The notes: generated by a model not told the origin, from the sequence alone. A DNA stretch of 44,567 nt from CAYZUC01 sp964481705 (GCA_964481705.1 CAYZUC010000013.1:1-44567); one strand, 5' to 3'. Positions 26,052-35,520 are shown, counted from the first letter of the stretch. Numbers and translations are program-made.

Positions 26052-27827
26052 TTGACAGAAAGGCTTGGAATTCAATTGAAAGAAAGTATAAAGAAACTAA
26101 ACGATATCTTTTCCCGTCCCCAGAAGCTGAAGTTGTCGCTTTTACTGGTGGTACTGTTTATTGGAGCAGGTCTGGAGCTGATTGGTGTTTCTCTGATTAT
26201 GCCATTAATCTCTCTGATTACTGACCCGCAAAAGGTTTACTCGAATCAATATATGAGCTATTTTTATCAGCTGATGCATATGAATTCGGCAACAGAGTTC
26301 TTTGTGTTTCTGGTAAAGGTCATCATTGCCTTTTACATTCTGAAGAACATTTATCTGATTGGAATGTATTATTTCCAGTATAGCTTTATTTATCATAATC
26401 AATTAAAGATTGCAGGCAGATTGATCGATTGTTATTTAAAGAAACCATATACCTATCATCTCGATAAGAATTCTTCCGAGATGATTCGTAATATCATGCT
26501 GGATACGGAGCGACTCTTCCAGCTGATTCTGGGAGTTTTAAATACCATATCGGAATGTCTTCTTTGCATCTTTTTGGGGATTTATCTTTTGGTGAGTGAT
26601 CCGGAGATGACGATTACGGTGGGACTGGTTCTCGTGGTATTTACTCTTATTTTCCAAAAGCTTGTCCGCAAGCGTGTCAATGAGTATGGACTGATCAATC
26701 AAAAGTATGATGGTAAAATGCATCAGTCTATCAATCAGGCATTGGGCTCGGTTAAGGATATCAAGATCCTTCATCGTGAGAAGTACTTTGTGAATGCCTT
26801 TGTGAACAATGGCAAAAAGAAGATGAAAGCGTTAATCAACACGAATTTCCTGGGACAGGTTCCGAAATATCTGATTGAGGCTGTGTGTGTCAGCAGTATT
26901 CTGATCGTTATTGCGGTTAAGCTGGAACGCGGGACTGATCTGACGACAATCTTGCCTCAGCTGGGAGCCTTTGCAATTGCAGCGTTTAAACTTCTTCCAT
27001 CGGTAGGAAAAATCAATAATTATGTAAACCAGACAGTTTTTTTAAAGCCCTCCATTGATTCTATTTACAGGGATTTAAAAGAAACAGAAGATATGGTGAA
27101 GCATGAGATTATCGACAAAGACGATAAACACAGCAATACGGGCAAAGCAGATCGGATTCGCGTTGAGAATCTGTCTTATGGATATCCCAATACGCATGAG
27201 CTGGTCTTAAAGGATGTAAATTTTGAGATTCCGCTTGGCTCCTCCATTGGATTGGTTGGACCGTCCGGTGCCGGTAAATCAACAATGGCCGATGTGATTC
27301 TTGGTATTCTCTTTCCCAAACAGGGGCATGTTTTTTATGGTCAGATGAATGTTCATGATTATCCGCTGCAATGGTCACAGAAGCTTTCTTATATTCCACA
27401 GGCAATTTATCTTGCGGATGATACGATTCGGAGTAATATTGCATTTGGAATCGAGCCGGAGGATATTGATGAAGAAAAGGTATGGAGCGCCTTGGAGGAG
27501 GCTCAGCTAAAAGAGTTTGTAGAGAGCCTTGAAGAAGGTCTCGATACGGAAGTCGGAGAACGAGGCGTGCGATTGTCCGGTGGACAGCGTCAGAGAATCG
27601 GTATCGCACGTGCATTGTATGGAAATCCTGAGATTCTGGTACTGGACGAAGCAACCTCAGCACTCGACAGCGAGACGGAAAAAGCGGTAATGGAGGCAAT
27701 TGAACGTCTTCATGGTAAGAAAACACTGATTATTATTGCGCACCGGCTAACGACGATTCGAAACTGTGAGTATATCTATAAAGTAGAAAATGGAAAAGTG
27801 TTACCATGCACTCTGGATGAGCAGTAA
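26052..27827 (+). CDS. ABC exporter/flippase, PglK/MsbA-like half transporter
   Basis: This 591-residue fused permease-ATPase has six transmembrane helices in the first about 320 residues. The ATPase domain has Walker A GPSGAGKST (about 403-411), signature LSGGQRQR (about 507) and Walker B ILVLDEATSALD (about 529). It resembles PglK, which flips lipid-linked oligosaccharides. Within this operon it is the only candidate for moving the glycan across the membrane, as no Wzx or Wzy was seen in the window. I chose TTG 26052 for the start; a second TTG at 26076 is nearly as plausible, as neither has a strong ribosome site. Confidence 0.9.
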   Translation: MTERLGIQLKESIKKLNDIFSRPQKLKLSLLLVVLFIGAGLELIGVSLIMPLISLITDPQKVYSNQYMSYFYQLMHMNSATEFFVFLVKVIIAFYILKNIYLIGMYYFQYSFIYHNQLKIAGRLIDCYLKKPYTYHLDKNSSEMIRNIMLDTERLFQLILGVLNTISECLLCIFLGIYLLVSDPEMTITVGLVLVVFTLIFQKLVRKRVNEYGLINQKYDGKMHQSINQALGSVKDIKILHREKYFVNAFVNNGKKKMKALINTNFLGQVPKYLIEAVCVSSILIVIAVKLERGTDLTTILPQLGAFAIAAFKLLPSVGKINNYVNQTVFLKPSIDSIYRDLKETEDMVKHEIIDKDDKHSNTGKADRIRVENLSYGYPNTHELVLKDVNFEIPLGSSIGLVGPSGAGKSTMADVILGILFPKQGHVFYGQMNVHDYPLQWSQKLSYIPQAIYLADDTIRSNIAFGIEPEDIDEEKVWSALEEAQLKEFVESLEEGLDTEVGERGVRLSGGQRQRIGIARALYGNPEILVLDEATSALDSETEKAVMEAIERLHGKKTLIIIAHRLTTIRNCEYIYKVENGKVLPCTLDEQ

Positions 27828-27866
27828 TAAAACAATATAGGACAGCATATGAGATGTGAGGATAAA

Positions 27867-28859
27867 ATGAAAGATCCAAAATTGAGTGTTTTGTTTATTA
27901 CGTATAATCATGAAGATTATCTGCGTCAATCTCTCGACAGCGTTCTGATGCAGGAAGTAAATTTCGCATACGAGATTGTGGTGGGTGAGGATTGCTCTAC
28001 GGATCACACACGTGATATTCTTCGGGAGTATCAGGCGAAGTATCCGGATAAGATACGTTTGCTTTTTCGTGAAAAGAATCTGGGGCGCCCTACCTTAAAT
28101 GTATATCAGACGGGTATGGAGTGCCGTGGCAGATATCTTGCTTTCCTGGAGGGGGATGATTATTGGACCGATATTCACAAGCTTCAAAGGCAAGTGGACT
28201 TTCTGGATTCACATCCCGGTTATATGGGAGTTACGCATACCTGCAAGGTGGTTGGAAAGCAGGGTGAGGATGTCTTTGATGTGGAAGCACTTTCTCTGTA
28301 TGAATGGAGCGGGGACTATACATTTGAAGATTATAAGCATCAGACCAAATGGCCGGGACAGACAGCGACCGTGGTAAGCCGCAATTTCTTTCTGGAAGGA
28401 AAGTATGATTATCGTATTTTGTATCAGGCGCATGATTTTCTGGATGATGGTGTCATTTTGCTGTTTCTTTTGCTGCAGGGTAAGATTTTCCGTATGGATA
28501 GCGTCATGAGTGCCTGGCGCTTTGTGAAAAAGGAAGGCGAGGGCAATTGGAATTCTCTCAAATTGCAACGCAACGCGATGGTAGAGGATTGCTATACCAA
28601 GCAGAAACTGTTACAGTGGTGCGAGAAATCAGTGGGACTTAGTGCTTATGGAAGAGCTATGGCGAAACGTGATTTTGTTACCGCACTATCCATCTGGTGC
28701 AGGCATCCCAATAAAGGGAATTATGAATTGGTGAAGCATATGTATGACTACAACATTGTACATGTCAACAGGGATGACCGTAAGGGAAGTCTGGTGCTGT
28801 ATTCCCTGGGTACCATCCTTGCGAACGTTTTTGCAAAATTGACAAAGAAAAAGAAATAG
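27867..28859 (+). CDS. GT2 family glycosyltransferase
   Basis: This 330-residue GT-A enzyme has LSVLFITYNHEDYL (6-19), GEDCSTDHT (40-48) and the metal-site EGDDYW (95-100). The GEDCSTD and EGDDYW pattern is common in cluster-encoded GT2 enzymes of Firmicutes. The C-terminal 60 residues are basic. The start is ATG 27867, with GAGG at 27858-27861. It lies 39 bases after the ABC exporter gene, the largest gap in the operon but still without a terminator. Confidence 0.88.
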   Translation: MKDPKLSVLFITYNHEDYLRQSLDSVLMQEVNFAYEIVVGEDCSTDHTRDILREYQAKYPDKIRLLFREKNLGRPTLNVYQTGMECRGRYLAFLEGDDYWTDIHKLQRQVDFLDSHPGYMGVTHTCKVVGKQGEDVFDVEALSLYEWSGDYTFEDYKHQTKWPGQTATVVSRNFFLEGKYDYRILYQAHDFLDDGVILLFLLLQGKIFRMDSVMSAWRFVKKEGEGNWNSLKLQRNAMVEDCYTKQKLLQWCEKSVGLSAYGRAMAKRDFVTALSIWCRHPNKGNYELVKHMYDYNIVHVNRDDRKGSLVLYSLGTILANVFAKLTKKKK

Positions 28860-28874
28860 AACGAGGAGTTATGT

Positions 28875-29981
28875 ATGAAAAAATCAGAGAAACCAATTTT
28901 GGTAACACGCTCTTCCCTGCCTCCTTTTGAGGAGTATGTGGAAGCGATTCGACCGATTTGGGAAAAAGCGTGGCTGACGAATTTTGGTGAGAATCATAAT
29001 CAGCTGCAGCAGGAGCTTCGGGATTATCTAAAGGTTCCCTGTGTGTCTCTTTTTACCAATGGTCATATGGCGCTGGAGCTTTGTCTGCAGGCCATGAATC
29101 TAAGTGGTGAGGTTATTACTACTCCATTTACGTTTGTATCGACGACGCATGCGATCATACGAAATGGACTGACTCCTGTTTTTTGTGATATTAATCCGGA
29201 AGATTATACGATGGATGTCAGTCAGATAGGGTCCTTGATTACAGAGAAGACTACAGCAATTGTCCCGGTTCATGTATATGGAAATATATGCAATATCGAT
29301 CAGATTGAGGCAATTGCACAAAAGCACAAACTAAAAGTAATATATGATGCGGCGCATGCGTTTGGAGAGACTTATTATGGGAAAAATGTAGCCGGTTTTG
29401 GAGACGCCTCTATGTTTAGCTTTCATGCGACAAAGGTATTTCATACCATTGAAGGCGGAGCCATCACGACATCGGATGAAGCTTTGGAAAGACGTTTGTT
29501 TCGTCTAAAGGATTTTGGAATTCGAGATGAGGAGACGATTGACAGTGTCGGTTCCAATGCTAAAATGAACGAGTTTCAGGCGGTTATGGGTCTGTGTAAT
29601 TTACGTCATCTGGCAGGGGAAATCGAAAAACGCCGCAAGGTGGTAGAAAGATATCATGCGAATCTCGATGGAGTGAAGGGCTTGAAGCTTAATAAGATCC
29701 GAGAGGGAGTACAATCCAACTACGCCTATTTTCCGGTTGTATTTACAGAAGCATTTTCGCGTAATAGAGATGAAGTTTTTGCTGCTCTCCGCGAAGCGAA
29801 TATCTACGCCCGAAAGTATTTTTATCCACTGACCAATTCCCTACAGTGCTTTGAGGGACGATTTGATGTGAGTGCTACACCAGTGGCAAAGAAAATCTCG
29901 GATGAAGTACTAACACTTCCCATGTCGGCTTCGCTCACAATGGAAGAAGTTGATTTGATCTGTGAAGTGATTCTTGGATAG
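28875..29981 (+). CDS. DegT/DnrJ/EryC1/StrS-family sugar aminotransferase
   Basis: This 368-residue PLP enzyme makes amino sugars from 4-keto or 3-keto nucleotide sugars using glutamate. The PLP lysine is K187 in SFHATKVFH, and the cofactor-pairing Asp is in YDAAHAFG (D158). The N-terminal segment PPFEEYVEAI and the TTPFTFVSTTHA segment resemble VioA-type dTDP-4-amino-4,6-dideoxyglucose synthases, but I could not test this. Its product would enter the glycan, with the acyltransferase upstream as a possible N-acyl modifier. The start is ATG 28875, with GAGGAG just upstream. Confidence 0.9.
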   Translation: MKKSEKPILVTRSSLPPFEEYVEAIRPIWEKAWLTNFGENHNQLQQELRDYLKVPCVSLFTNGHMALELCLQAMNLSGEVITTPFTFVSTTHAIIRNGLTPVFCDINPEDYTMDVSQIGSLITEKTTAIVPVHVYGNICNIDQIEAIAQKHKLKVIYDAAHAFGETYYGKNVAGFGDASMFSFHATKVFHTIEGGAITTSDEALERRLFRLKDFGIRDEETIDSVGSNAKMNEFQAVMGLCNLRHLAGEIEKRRKVVERYHANLDGVKGLKLNKIREGVQSNYAYFPVVFTEAFSRNRDEVFAALREANIYARKYFYPLTNSLQCFEGRFDVSATPVAKKISDEVLTLPMSASLTMEEVDLICEVILG

Positions 29982-29993
29982 TAGGGGTTTACT

Positions 29994-30944
29994 ATGATAA
30001 TCGTACGTTTTACAAGTGGTCTTGGTAATCAAATGTTCCAATATAATATGTACCGTTACTTGAAGGAACGGTTTCCAGATGTGCCGGTAAAGGCAGATGT
30101 GACGTGGTTTTATGCAAATAGCGAGCATCAGGGCTATGAACTGGCAAGGATTTTTCGAAGACCCGATAATCCCGCATTTGTTCTGGAGGAAGCGACCGTT
30201 TGGGATATCATTTGCTGTAGTGGTTTAATTCCCTGCTTTGTTAAAGGAAAGGGTGCCAAACGATTTGACCATCTGAAATATTATCCCAATCGTATTTTAA
30301 GATTGTTTTCTGAGAAGCACTTTCAGAAGTACCGGATTGATCAGACAGGTTTTGAGGACAATGAGATAATACGGAAAAGAATTGAGAACCTGGATCCTAA
30401 GAAGAATTGGTATATTACCGGCTTTTTTATAGAAGAGGTCTACTATAAGAACCGTTTGGAGTGTATTCGGAAACAGTTTTGTTTTCCAACGCCAAAGGAA
30501 GAAAGAAATCAAGAGATGCTGAAACAGATGAATCATACGGATTCCGTCAGTATTCATGTACGTCGAGGTGACTATCTGTCTGCGCAGTATCAGAACAGCT
30601 TCCGAAGTCTTTCCATGGAGTACTATCAGAAGGCAGTGGATGAGGTACGGAAGCTGACACAAACCCCCACCTTCTATGTCTTCTCGGATGACAAGGAGTA
30701 TATCGAAAAGGCTTTTGACTGGCTTACTCCCAAGGTTATTGTAACGGGCAATTCCGGACAGGACAGTTATAAAGACATGATGCTGATGAGCAGGTGCAAA
30801 TACAACATTATTGCAAATTCTACATTCTCTGTGTGGGCCGGTTTACTTAATGCGAATCCGGGTGCAAGAGTTTTTTATCCATCTGCTTATATGAAGGAAA
30901 AGGATAGCGAAGAAAAAACGCTGGAAGGATGGATACGGCTATAG
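29994..30944 (+). CDS. GT11 family alpha-1,2-fucosyltransferase
   Basis: Enzymes of this family transfer fucose from GDP-fucose in alpha-1,2 linkage, as in H antigen. The 316-residue protein has the N-terminal signature SGLGNQMFQY (8-17), the key donor motif HVRRGDY (188-194), VFSDD (229-233) and IIANSTFSVWAGLL (272-285). The last motif normally reads NSTFSWW; here one Trp is Val. It is the last gene of the nine-gene operon, starting 12 bases after the aminotransferase with AGGGG upstream. GDP-fucose supply genes are not in the window. It partners with the GT10 gene at 19253 in a possible two-enzyme fucosylation. Confidence 0.93.
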   Translation: MIIVRFTSGLGNQMFQYNMYRYLKERFPDVPVKADVTWFYANSEHQGYELARIFRRPDNPAFVLEEATVWDIICCSGLIPCFVKGKGAKRFDHLKYYPNRILRLFSEKHFQKYRIDQTGFEDNEIIRKRIENLDPKKNWYITGFFIEEVYYKNRLECIRKQFCFPTPKEERNQEMLKQMNHTDSVSIHVRRGDYLSAQYQNSFRSLSMEYYQKAVDEVRKLTQTPTFYVFSDDKEYIEKAFDWLTPKVIVTGNSGQDSYKDMMLMSRCKYNIIANSTFSVWAGLLNANPGARVFYPSAYMKEKDSEEKTLEGWIRL

Positions 30945-30970
30945 ACAAAAAATTTATTTGCTAGTATAAT
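30942..30970 (+). promoter_or_regulatory. Sigma-A type promoter of glnN
   Basis: TAGACA (30942-30947, overlapping the GT11 stop) and a perfect TATAAT (30965-30970) are separated by 17 bases. This leaves a leader of about 105 bases before the glutamine synthetase ATG at 31083. The leader holds a hairpin (31007-31012 with 31017-31022). Confidence 0.8.
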
Positions 30971-31082
30971 CGTAGCTAATAATCAGACTCAGAAAGAAAG
31001 ATAGTGTGAAAATGAGTTTTCATACGATAAATTTGTGCTTGCGCCCAAAGCTTGCGGCGTATTGACAAGAATGGAGAATACT

Positions 31083-33194
31083 ATGTACGAAAATACGAAT
31101 ATTGCTGAGATCTTTGGCGAGGACGTCTTCAATGATGCCGTAATGGTAGAACGACTTCCCAAGAAGGTCTATAAGGAACTAAGAAAGACAATCGATGAGG
31201 GAAAAGAACTGGACCCCATGATTGCAGAGGTAGTAGCTGCGGCCATGAAGGATTGGGCAGTAGAAAAAGGAGCAACCCATTACTCTCACTGGTTCCAGCC
31301 ATTGACTGGGGTTACTGCAGAGAAGCATGATTCCTTCATTTCGGCACCGGATAAGAATGGCAAGATTTTGATGGAATTCTCCGGCAAAGAGTTAATCAAA
31401 GGGGAACCGGATGCATCCTCATTTCCTTCGGGTGGTTTGAGAGCGACATTTGAGGCTCGTGGATATACCGCCTGGGATTGTACCTCTCCGGCATTTATTC
31501 GTCACGGCGCTGCAGGCGCAATTCTTTGTATTCCCACTGCGTTTTGCTCTTATACTGGTGAAGCGCTGGACAAAAAAACACCATTGCTTCGTTCCATGGA
31601 AGCGATTAATACACAGGCATTACGTTTGTTAAGATTATTTGGAAATACCACTTCCTCCAAGGTAACTCCATCCGTTGGTGCAGAACAGGAATACTTTCTG
31701 GTAGATCGTGAAAAGTATCTTCAAAGAAAGGATTTAATCTATACCGGACGTACTCTTTTTGGTGCAATGCCTCCCAAGGGGCAGGAATTGGATGATCATT
31801 ATTTTGGTAGTATTCGTACTCGCGTTGCAGGCTTTATGAGAGAGGTCAATGATCAGCTGTGGAGACTCGGAGTGTCAGCAAAGACACAGCATAATGAAGT
31901 AGCTCCTGCGCAGCATGAGCTTGCGCCCATTTATTGCGAGGCGAATATCGCAGTTGATAATAACCAGCTTGTTATGGAGGTTATGAAAAAGGTAGCAGAA
32001 AAACAGGGATTAACCTGTCTGTTGCATGAGAAGCCGTTTGCTGGTGTAAATGGTTCCGGTAAGCATGATAACTGGTCCATCGTGTCCGATGATGGAATTA
32101 ATATGCTTGATCCAGGAAAGACGCCTCATGATAATATACAGTTCCTTCTCGTTTTGACATGTATTTTAAAAGCTGTTGACGAACATGCAGATCTGCTTCG
32201 TGAATCCGCAGCAGACGTAGGGAACGACCATCGTCTTGGAGCGGATGAAGCACCACCGGCTATTCTTTCGGTTTTCTTAGGCGAGCAGCTCGAAGATGTA
32301 TTGACACAGTTGATCAGCACCGGTATTGCGACCAGTTCGTTACAGGGCGGCAGGCTACATACCGGAGTAAAAACACTTCCGGGTATAAAAAAGGATGCAA
32401 CAGATCGCAACCGTACCTCCCCGTTTGCATTTACCGGTAATAAATTTGAGTTTCGTATGGTTGGTTCCTCCGATTCTATCGCAAGTCCCAATACCGTACT
32501 GAATACAATTGTTGCAGAAGCATTTGCAGAAGCATGTGATGTTTTGGAAAAAGCGGATAACTTTGAAGAAGCAGTACATGATTTGATTAAGAAGTACGCG
32601 ATTGAGCATCAAAGGATCGTATTCAATGGAAATGGATATTCTGAGGAATGGGTTAAGGAAGCAGAGGAAAGAGGACTTCCCAACATCAAGTCCATGGTGG
32701 ATGCCATTCCTGCTCTGGTTACTGATAAATCCGTTGAATTATTTGAGAAATTTGGTATCTTTTCCAGAGTTGAACTGGAGTCTCGCGCAGAGATACAGTA
32801 CGAGGCCTATGCAAAGGCAATCAATATCGAAGCGAGAACGATGATTGATTTAGCAAGTAAATCCTTGATTCCTGCTGTGATACGCTATGCAAAGGCAATG
32901 GCAGATACAGTAAATACCATTATGGCAGCAGGCTCTGACTACTCGGTAGCAAAAGAAATCTTGGATGAAACTACAGCACTTCTTGCAGATGCGAAGATCG
33001 CACTGTCAAAACTGGAAGAGGTAACACGGGAAGCATCCGAAAAATCGCAGGGAAGACAACAGGCTGTATTCTTCCGTGATTATGTGAAGGTTGCGATGGA
33101 AGAACTTCGTTCCCCTATTGATCAGTTGGAGATGATAGTGGACAAAGAGTTCTGGCCAATGCCATCCTATGGAGATTTGATATTCGAAGTATAA
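31083..33194 (+). CDS. glnN: Glutamine synthetase type III (GSIII)
   Basis: GSIII makes glutamine from glutamate, ammonia and ATP. The 703-residue length and the motifs IAEIFGEDVF near the start, HYSHWFQPLTG, GAEQEYFLVD, HNEVAPAQHELAPIY and NGSGKHDNWS identify the large type III enzyme rather than the 440- to 470-residue type I/II. I used ATG 31083 with GGAG at 31073-31076; an ATG at 31071 adds four residues. It has its own promoter and leader. The 734-residue membrane protein gene follows after 20 bases and probably shares the transcript. Confidence 0.97.
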   Translation: MYENTNIAEIFGEDVFNDAVMVERLPKKVYKELRKTIDEGKELDPMIAEVVAAAMKDWAVEKGATHYSHWFQPLTGVTAEKHDSFISAPDKNGKILMEFSGKELIKGEPDASSFPSGGLRATFEARGYTAWDCTSPAFIRHGAAGAILCIPTAFCSYTGEALDKKTPLLRSMEAINTQALRLLRLFGNTTSSKVTPSVGAEQEYFLVDREKYLQRKDLIYTGRTLFGAMPPKGQELDDHYFGSIRTRVAGFMREVNDQLWRLGVSAKTQHNEVAPAQHELAPIYCEANIAVDNNQLVMEVMKKVAEKQGLTCLLHEKPFAGVNGSGKHDNWSIVSDDGINMLDPGKTPHDNIQFLLVLTCILKAVDEHADLLRESAADVGNDHRLGADEAPPAILSVFLGEQLEDVLTQLISTGIATSSLQGGRLHTGVKTLPGIKKDATDRNRTSPFAFTGNKFEFRMVGSSDSIASPNTVLNTIVAEAFAEACDVLEKADNFEEAVHDLIKKYAIEHQRIVFNGNGYSEEWVKEAEERGLPNIKSMVDAIPALVTDKSVELFEKFGIFSRVELESRAEIQYEAYAKAINIEARTMIDLASKSLIPAVIRYAKAMADTVNTIMAAGSDYSVAKEILDETTALLADAKIALSKLEEVTREASEKSQGRQQAVFFRDYVKVAMEELRSPIDQLEMIVDKEFWPMPSYGDLIFEV

Positions 33195-33214
33195 ATAATG
33201 GGGTATCCGTTCCT

Positions 33215-35419
33215 ATGAACAAAAAATTATGGGTAATAATAGCTGTCATCCTGATTGCAGCTTTTGGTTTTCTGAATTACCAGGTTGATGATGAAGTGTA
33301 TTATGGAGTGAATGAACTGGTCGACATCGATAAATCGGTTGACCGGTCAGAAGGTGTTGCGAGAGTGGCACCTGATTTTAAAGGCGTGTATGCAAGTACC
33401 CCGGTCTTGAGTCTAAGACCGGGGAATTATACTATGGAAATCGACCATCAAGGAACAGATGGTACCGTAACCGTAAGAAATAATGGAGAAGCTCTGGGAC
33501 AGTATGTATTGCCGGCAGATGAGCTAATAACGAAGCTGTCTTTTTCACTGCCGTCATCTTCGGATCATTTGGTAATTGAATTTTCTGCTGCCGGAGATGG
33601 AGAATTTACTTTCAAGCATATGAATTTCTATTCGGATCGTGTATTCTACACAGACAGTATCGCAGGTGCGGTATTCTTGATTTTGCTTGCAGCAGCTTTG
33701 ATTTTTTTCCTGCAGTCGAATGGTTTTCAGGAGAAATCAGACCAGAAAAAATCGTTTCTCGTTCTGTCTGCTGTGCTTCTTGTATTTGTGTCGTATCCAT
33801 TATTCAATAATTTCCTGAATTACTCGCAGGATCTGAGATTCCATTTAATGCGCATTGAGGGAATCAAAGAAGGACTTCTTGGTGGTCAATTCCCGGTCTA
33901 TATTTATCCTGGTAATATGAAAAATCATGGATATCTGGGTGCCTTATATCCGGATCTGTTTTTGTATATTCCGGCACTATTACGTTTGCTTGGTGTATCA
34001 GCAGTTACTGCGTATAAGTTCCTGCTCTTACTGATTCAGATAGCTACCTTGTGTATTTCTTATTTTTCATTCCGTGTGATTAGTAAATCAGAGAAAATAG
34101 CAATAGCGGCGATGGTCATGTATATGCTGTCTCCTTACCGACTATTGGATATCTATATTCGTGGGGCATTGGGGGAGAGCCTTGCCTTGCTATTCCTGCC
34201 CTTAGTCTTGGCTGGATTATATGAACTTCTTATTGGCAATACGGATAAATGGTATTACATTGTGCTGGGCCTCAGTGGTGTGGTGCAATCGCACATCATA
34301 AGTGGATTACTGATAGGCGTTGTATGTATCCTGTTTGTACCCTTTTATCTTAAGAAAATCTTTGCGGAAAAACGAGTTGTCGCCATTATTAAGGCTTTTC
34401 TAGCCACTGTTATTATTAACATGGGATTCCTCGTTCCGTTTTTCTACTACTATCCATCCGAGCTGAAAATGTCAGTTTTGCGTATGTTTGGTTTTTATGA
34501 AATGGCCGCCTTTCCGTCACAGCTTTTTATGATGGATGCAACCATGAATTATGCCGAGGTGCTTAAGAGTGGAATCAGCGGTGAACTCGTAACAGGAATT
34601 GGTATGGTAGGTATAGTGGGAATCGTTCTCGTGATTTTATACCTGGTATTACAAAAAGACAGAAACCCGGAAGAGCATCGTTTTGTGACAGTATGCTTTA
34701 TTACCGAGTTGTTGTATATTCTGGCAGCGACATCCTGGTTCCCGTGGGAGACGCTTCAAAAGATACAATTCATTGATAAGATCGTGGTTATGATACAGTT
34801 CCCTTGGCGTCTGCTCGGAGTTGCAGCGGTATTGGGAGCAATCACTACTGCTATCGTTCTTTTCCGGACGGATTTTCTGAGAAAGCATTTATACAGTTTA
34901 TGTGTTATTTTCGCTTTGCTTGGCATCCTTGGTTCTGTGAAGATTATGGATACTTATTTGGAGCAGGATGTACTGTTTACTAAAATGTCCGGTAACGTCG
35001 GTGACTCCTTTCATGGAGAATATACACCGGAATCGGCAGATTTGGACAGTCTTACTTGGCAGGATGGCATGCAGTTTGCTGAGAATCAAATTACAGTAAC
35101 AGAATATAACAAGAAACGTGCCGGCGCATCCTTTCGATATCATGGGGAAGGGGGCAATGTGACCTTGCCGCTTCTGTATTACAAGGGATATCGTGCATTT
35201 TTGGATGATGGAAGCCCGCTCACTGTTTCGGAATCCGAAAATGGGCAAATCTGTATCACTCTTCCGTCTGACGATTCTGACCGAAATGTGGTGGTTTCCT
35301 ATCAATATCCTTCCCTTTTCCTGCTGGGATATGGTATGTCTTTGATTGGCGTAATTGCTCTTGTTTTGATGATTTGTTCTGAAAAGAAAAAAAATAAAAA
35401 AGTTTCTTGCATTATATAA
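33215..35419 (+). CDS. Polytopic membrane protein with PTPS-related (YfhO-like) domain
   Basis: This 734-residue protein has an N-terminal transmembrane anchor, an extracytoplasmic beta-rich region (about 30-145), roughly ten further transmembrane helices, and a soluble C-terminal beta domain before a last helix. The segment SQDLRFHLMRIEGIKEGLLGG with GYLGALYPDLFLYIPALL is the pattern I know from the 6-pyruvoyl-tetrahydropterin synthase related membrane domain. That name is historical; these proteins look like GT-C superfamily transferases. A role in adding sugar outside the cell is inference. It lies 20 bases after glnN, and the tRNA promoter sits in its 3' end. Confidence 0.75.
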   Translation: MNKKLWVIIAVILIAAFGFLNYQVDDEVYYGVNELVDIDKSVDRSEGVARVAPDFKGVYASTPVLSLRPGNYTMEIDHQGTDGTVTVRNNGEALGQYVLPADELITKLSFSLPSSSDHLVIEFSAAGDGEFTFKHMNFYSDRVFYTDSIAGAVFLILLAAALIFFLQSNGFQEKSDQKKSFLVLSAVLLVFVSYPLFNNFLNYSQDLRFHLMRIEGIKEGLLGGQFPVYIYPGNMKNHGYLGALYPDLFLYIPALLRLLGVSAVTAYKFLLLLIQIATLCISYFSFRVISKSEKIAIAAMVMYMLSPYRLLDIYIRGALGESLALLFLPLVLAGLYELLIGNTDKWYYIVLGLSGVVQSHIISGLLIGVVCILFVPFYLKKIFAEKRVVAIIKAFLATVIINMGFLVPFFYYYPSELKMSVLRMFGFYEMAAFPSQLFMMDATMNYAEVLKSGISGELVTGIGMVGIVGIVLVILYLVLQKDRNPEEHRFVTVCFITELLYILAATSWFPWETLQKIQFIDKIVVMIQFPWRLLGVAAVLGAITTAIVLFRTDFLRKHLYSLCVIFALLGILGSVKIMDTYLEQDVLFTKMSGNVGDSFHGEYTPESADLDSLTWQDGMQFAENQITVTEYNKKRAGASFRYHGEGGNVTLPLLYYKGYRAFLDDGSPLTVSESENGQICITLPSDDSDRNVVVSYQYPSLFLLGYGMSLIGVIALVLMICSEKKKNKKVSCII

Positions 35420-35435
35420 CCCTATCATGTATAAT
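35407..35435 (+). promoter_or_regulatory. Promoter of tRNA-Gln
   Basis: TTGCAT (35407-35412) and TATAAT (35430-35435) are separated by 17 bases, with TG before the -10. It overlaps the last codons of the upstream membrane-protein gene and ends 12 bases ahead of the tRNA. Confidence 0.8.
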
Positions 35436-35447
35436 AGCCTTTGTTGA

Positions 35448-35520
35448 AGGGCTATCGCCAAATGGTAAGGCAACGGACTCTGACTCCGTCATCCTGAAGG
35501 TTCGAATCCTTCTAGCCCTG
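35448..35520 (+). tRNA. tRNA-Gln (anticodon CTG)
   Basis: The acceptor stem AGGGCTA pairs with TAGCCCT, with discriminator G at 35520. The D-arm is GCC...GGC and the anticodon arm is ACGGA CTCTGAC TCCGT, with anticodon CTG at 35480-35482 reading CAG. The T-arm is GAAGG TTCGAAT CCTTC. CCA is not encoded. It is a single tRNA with its own promoter and a terminator that forms an unusual extended palindrome with its 3' end. Confidence 0.95.

Noticed and set aside
27109..27726. 205-codon minus-strand open frame inside the ABC exporter ATPase domain
   Set aside because: It is antisense to intact Walker A, signature and Walker B motifs; composition is atypical for a real protein.
31007..31022. GlnR operator in the glnN leader
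   Set aside because: Only half of the TGTNA-N7-TNACA pattern is present, so the site is reported as a hairpin only.
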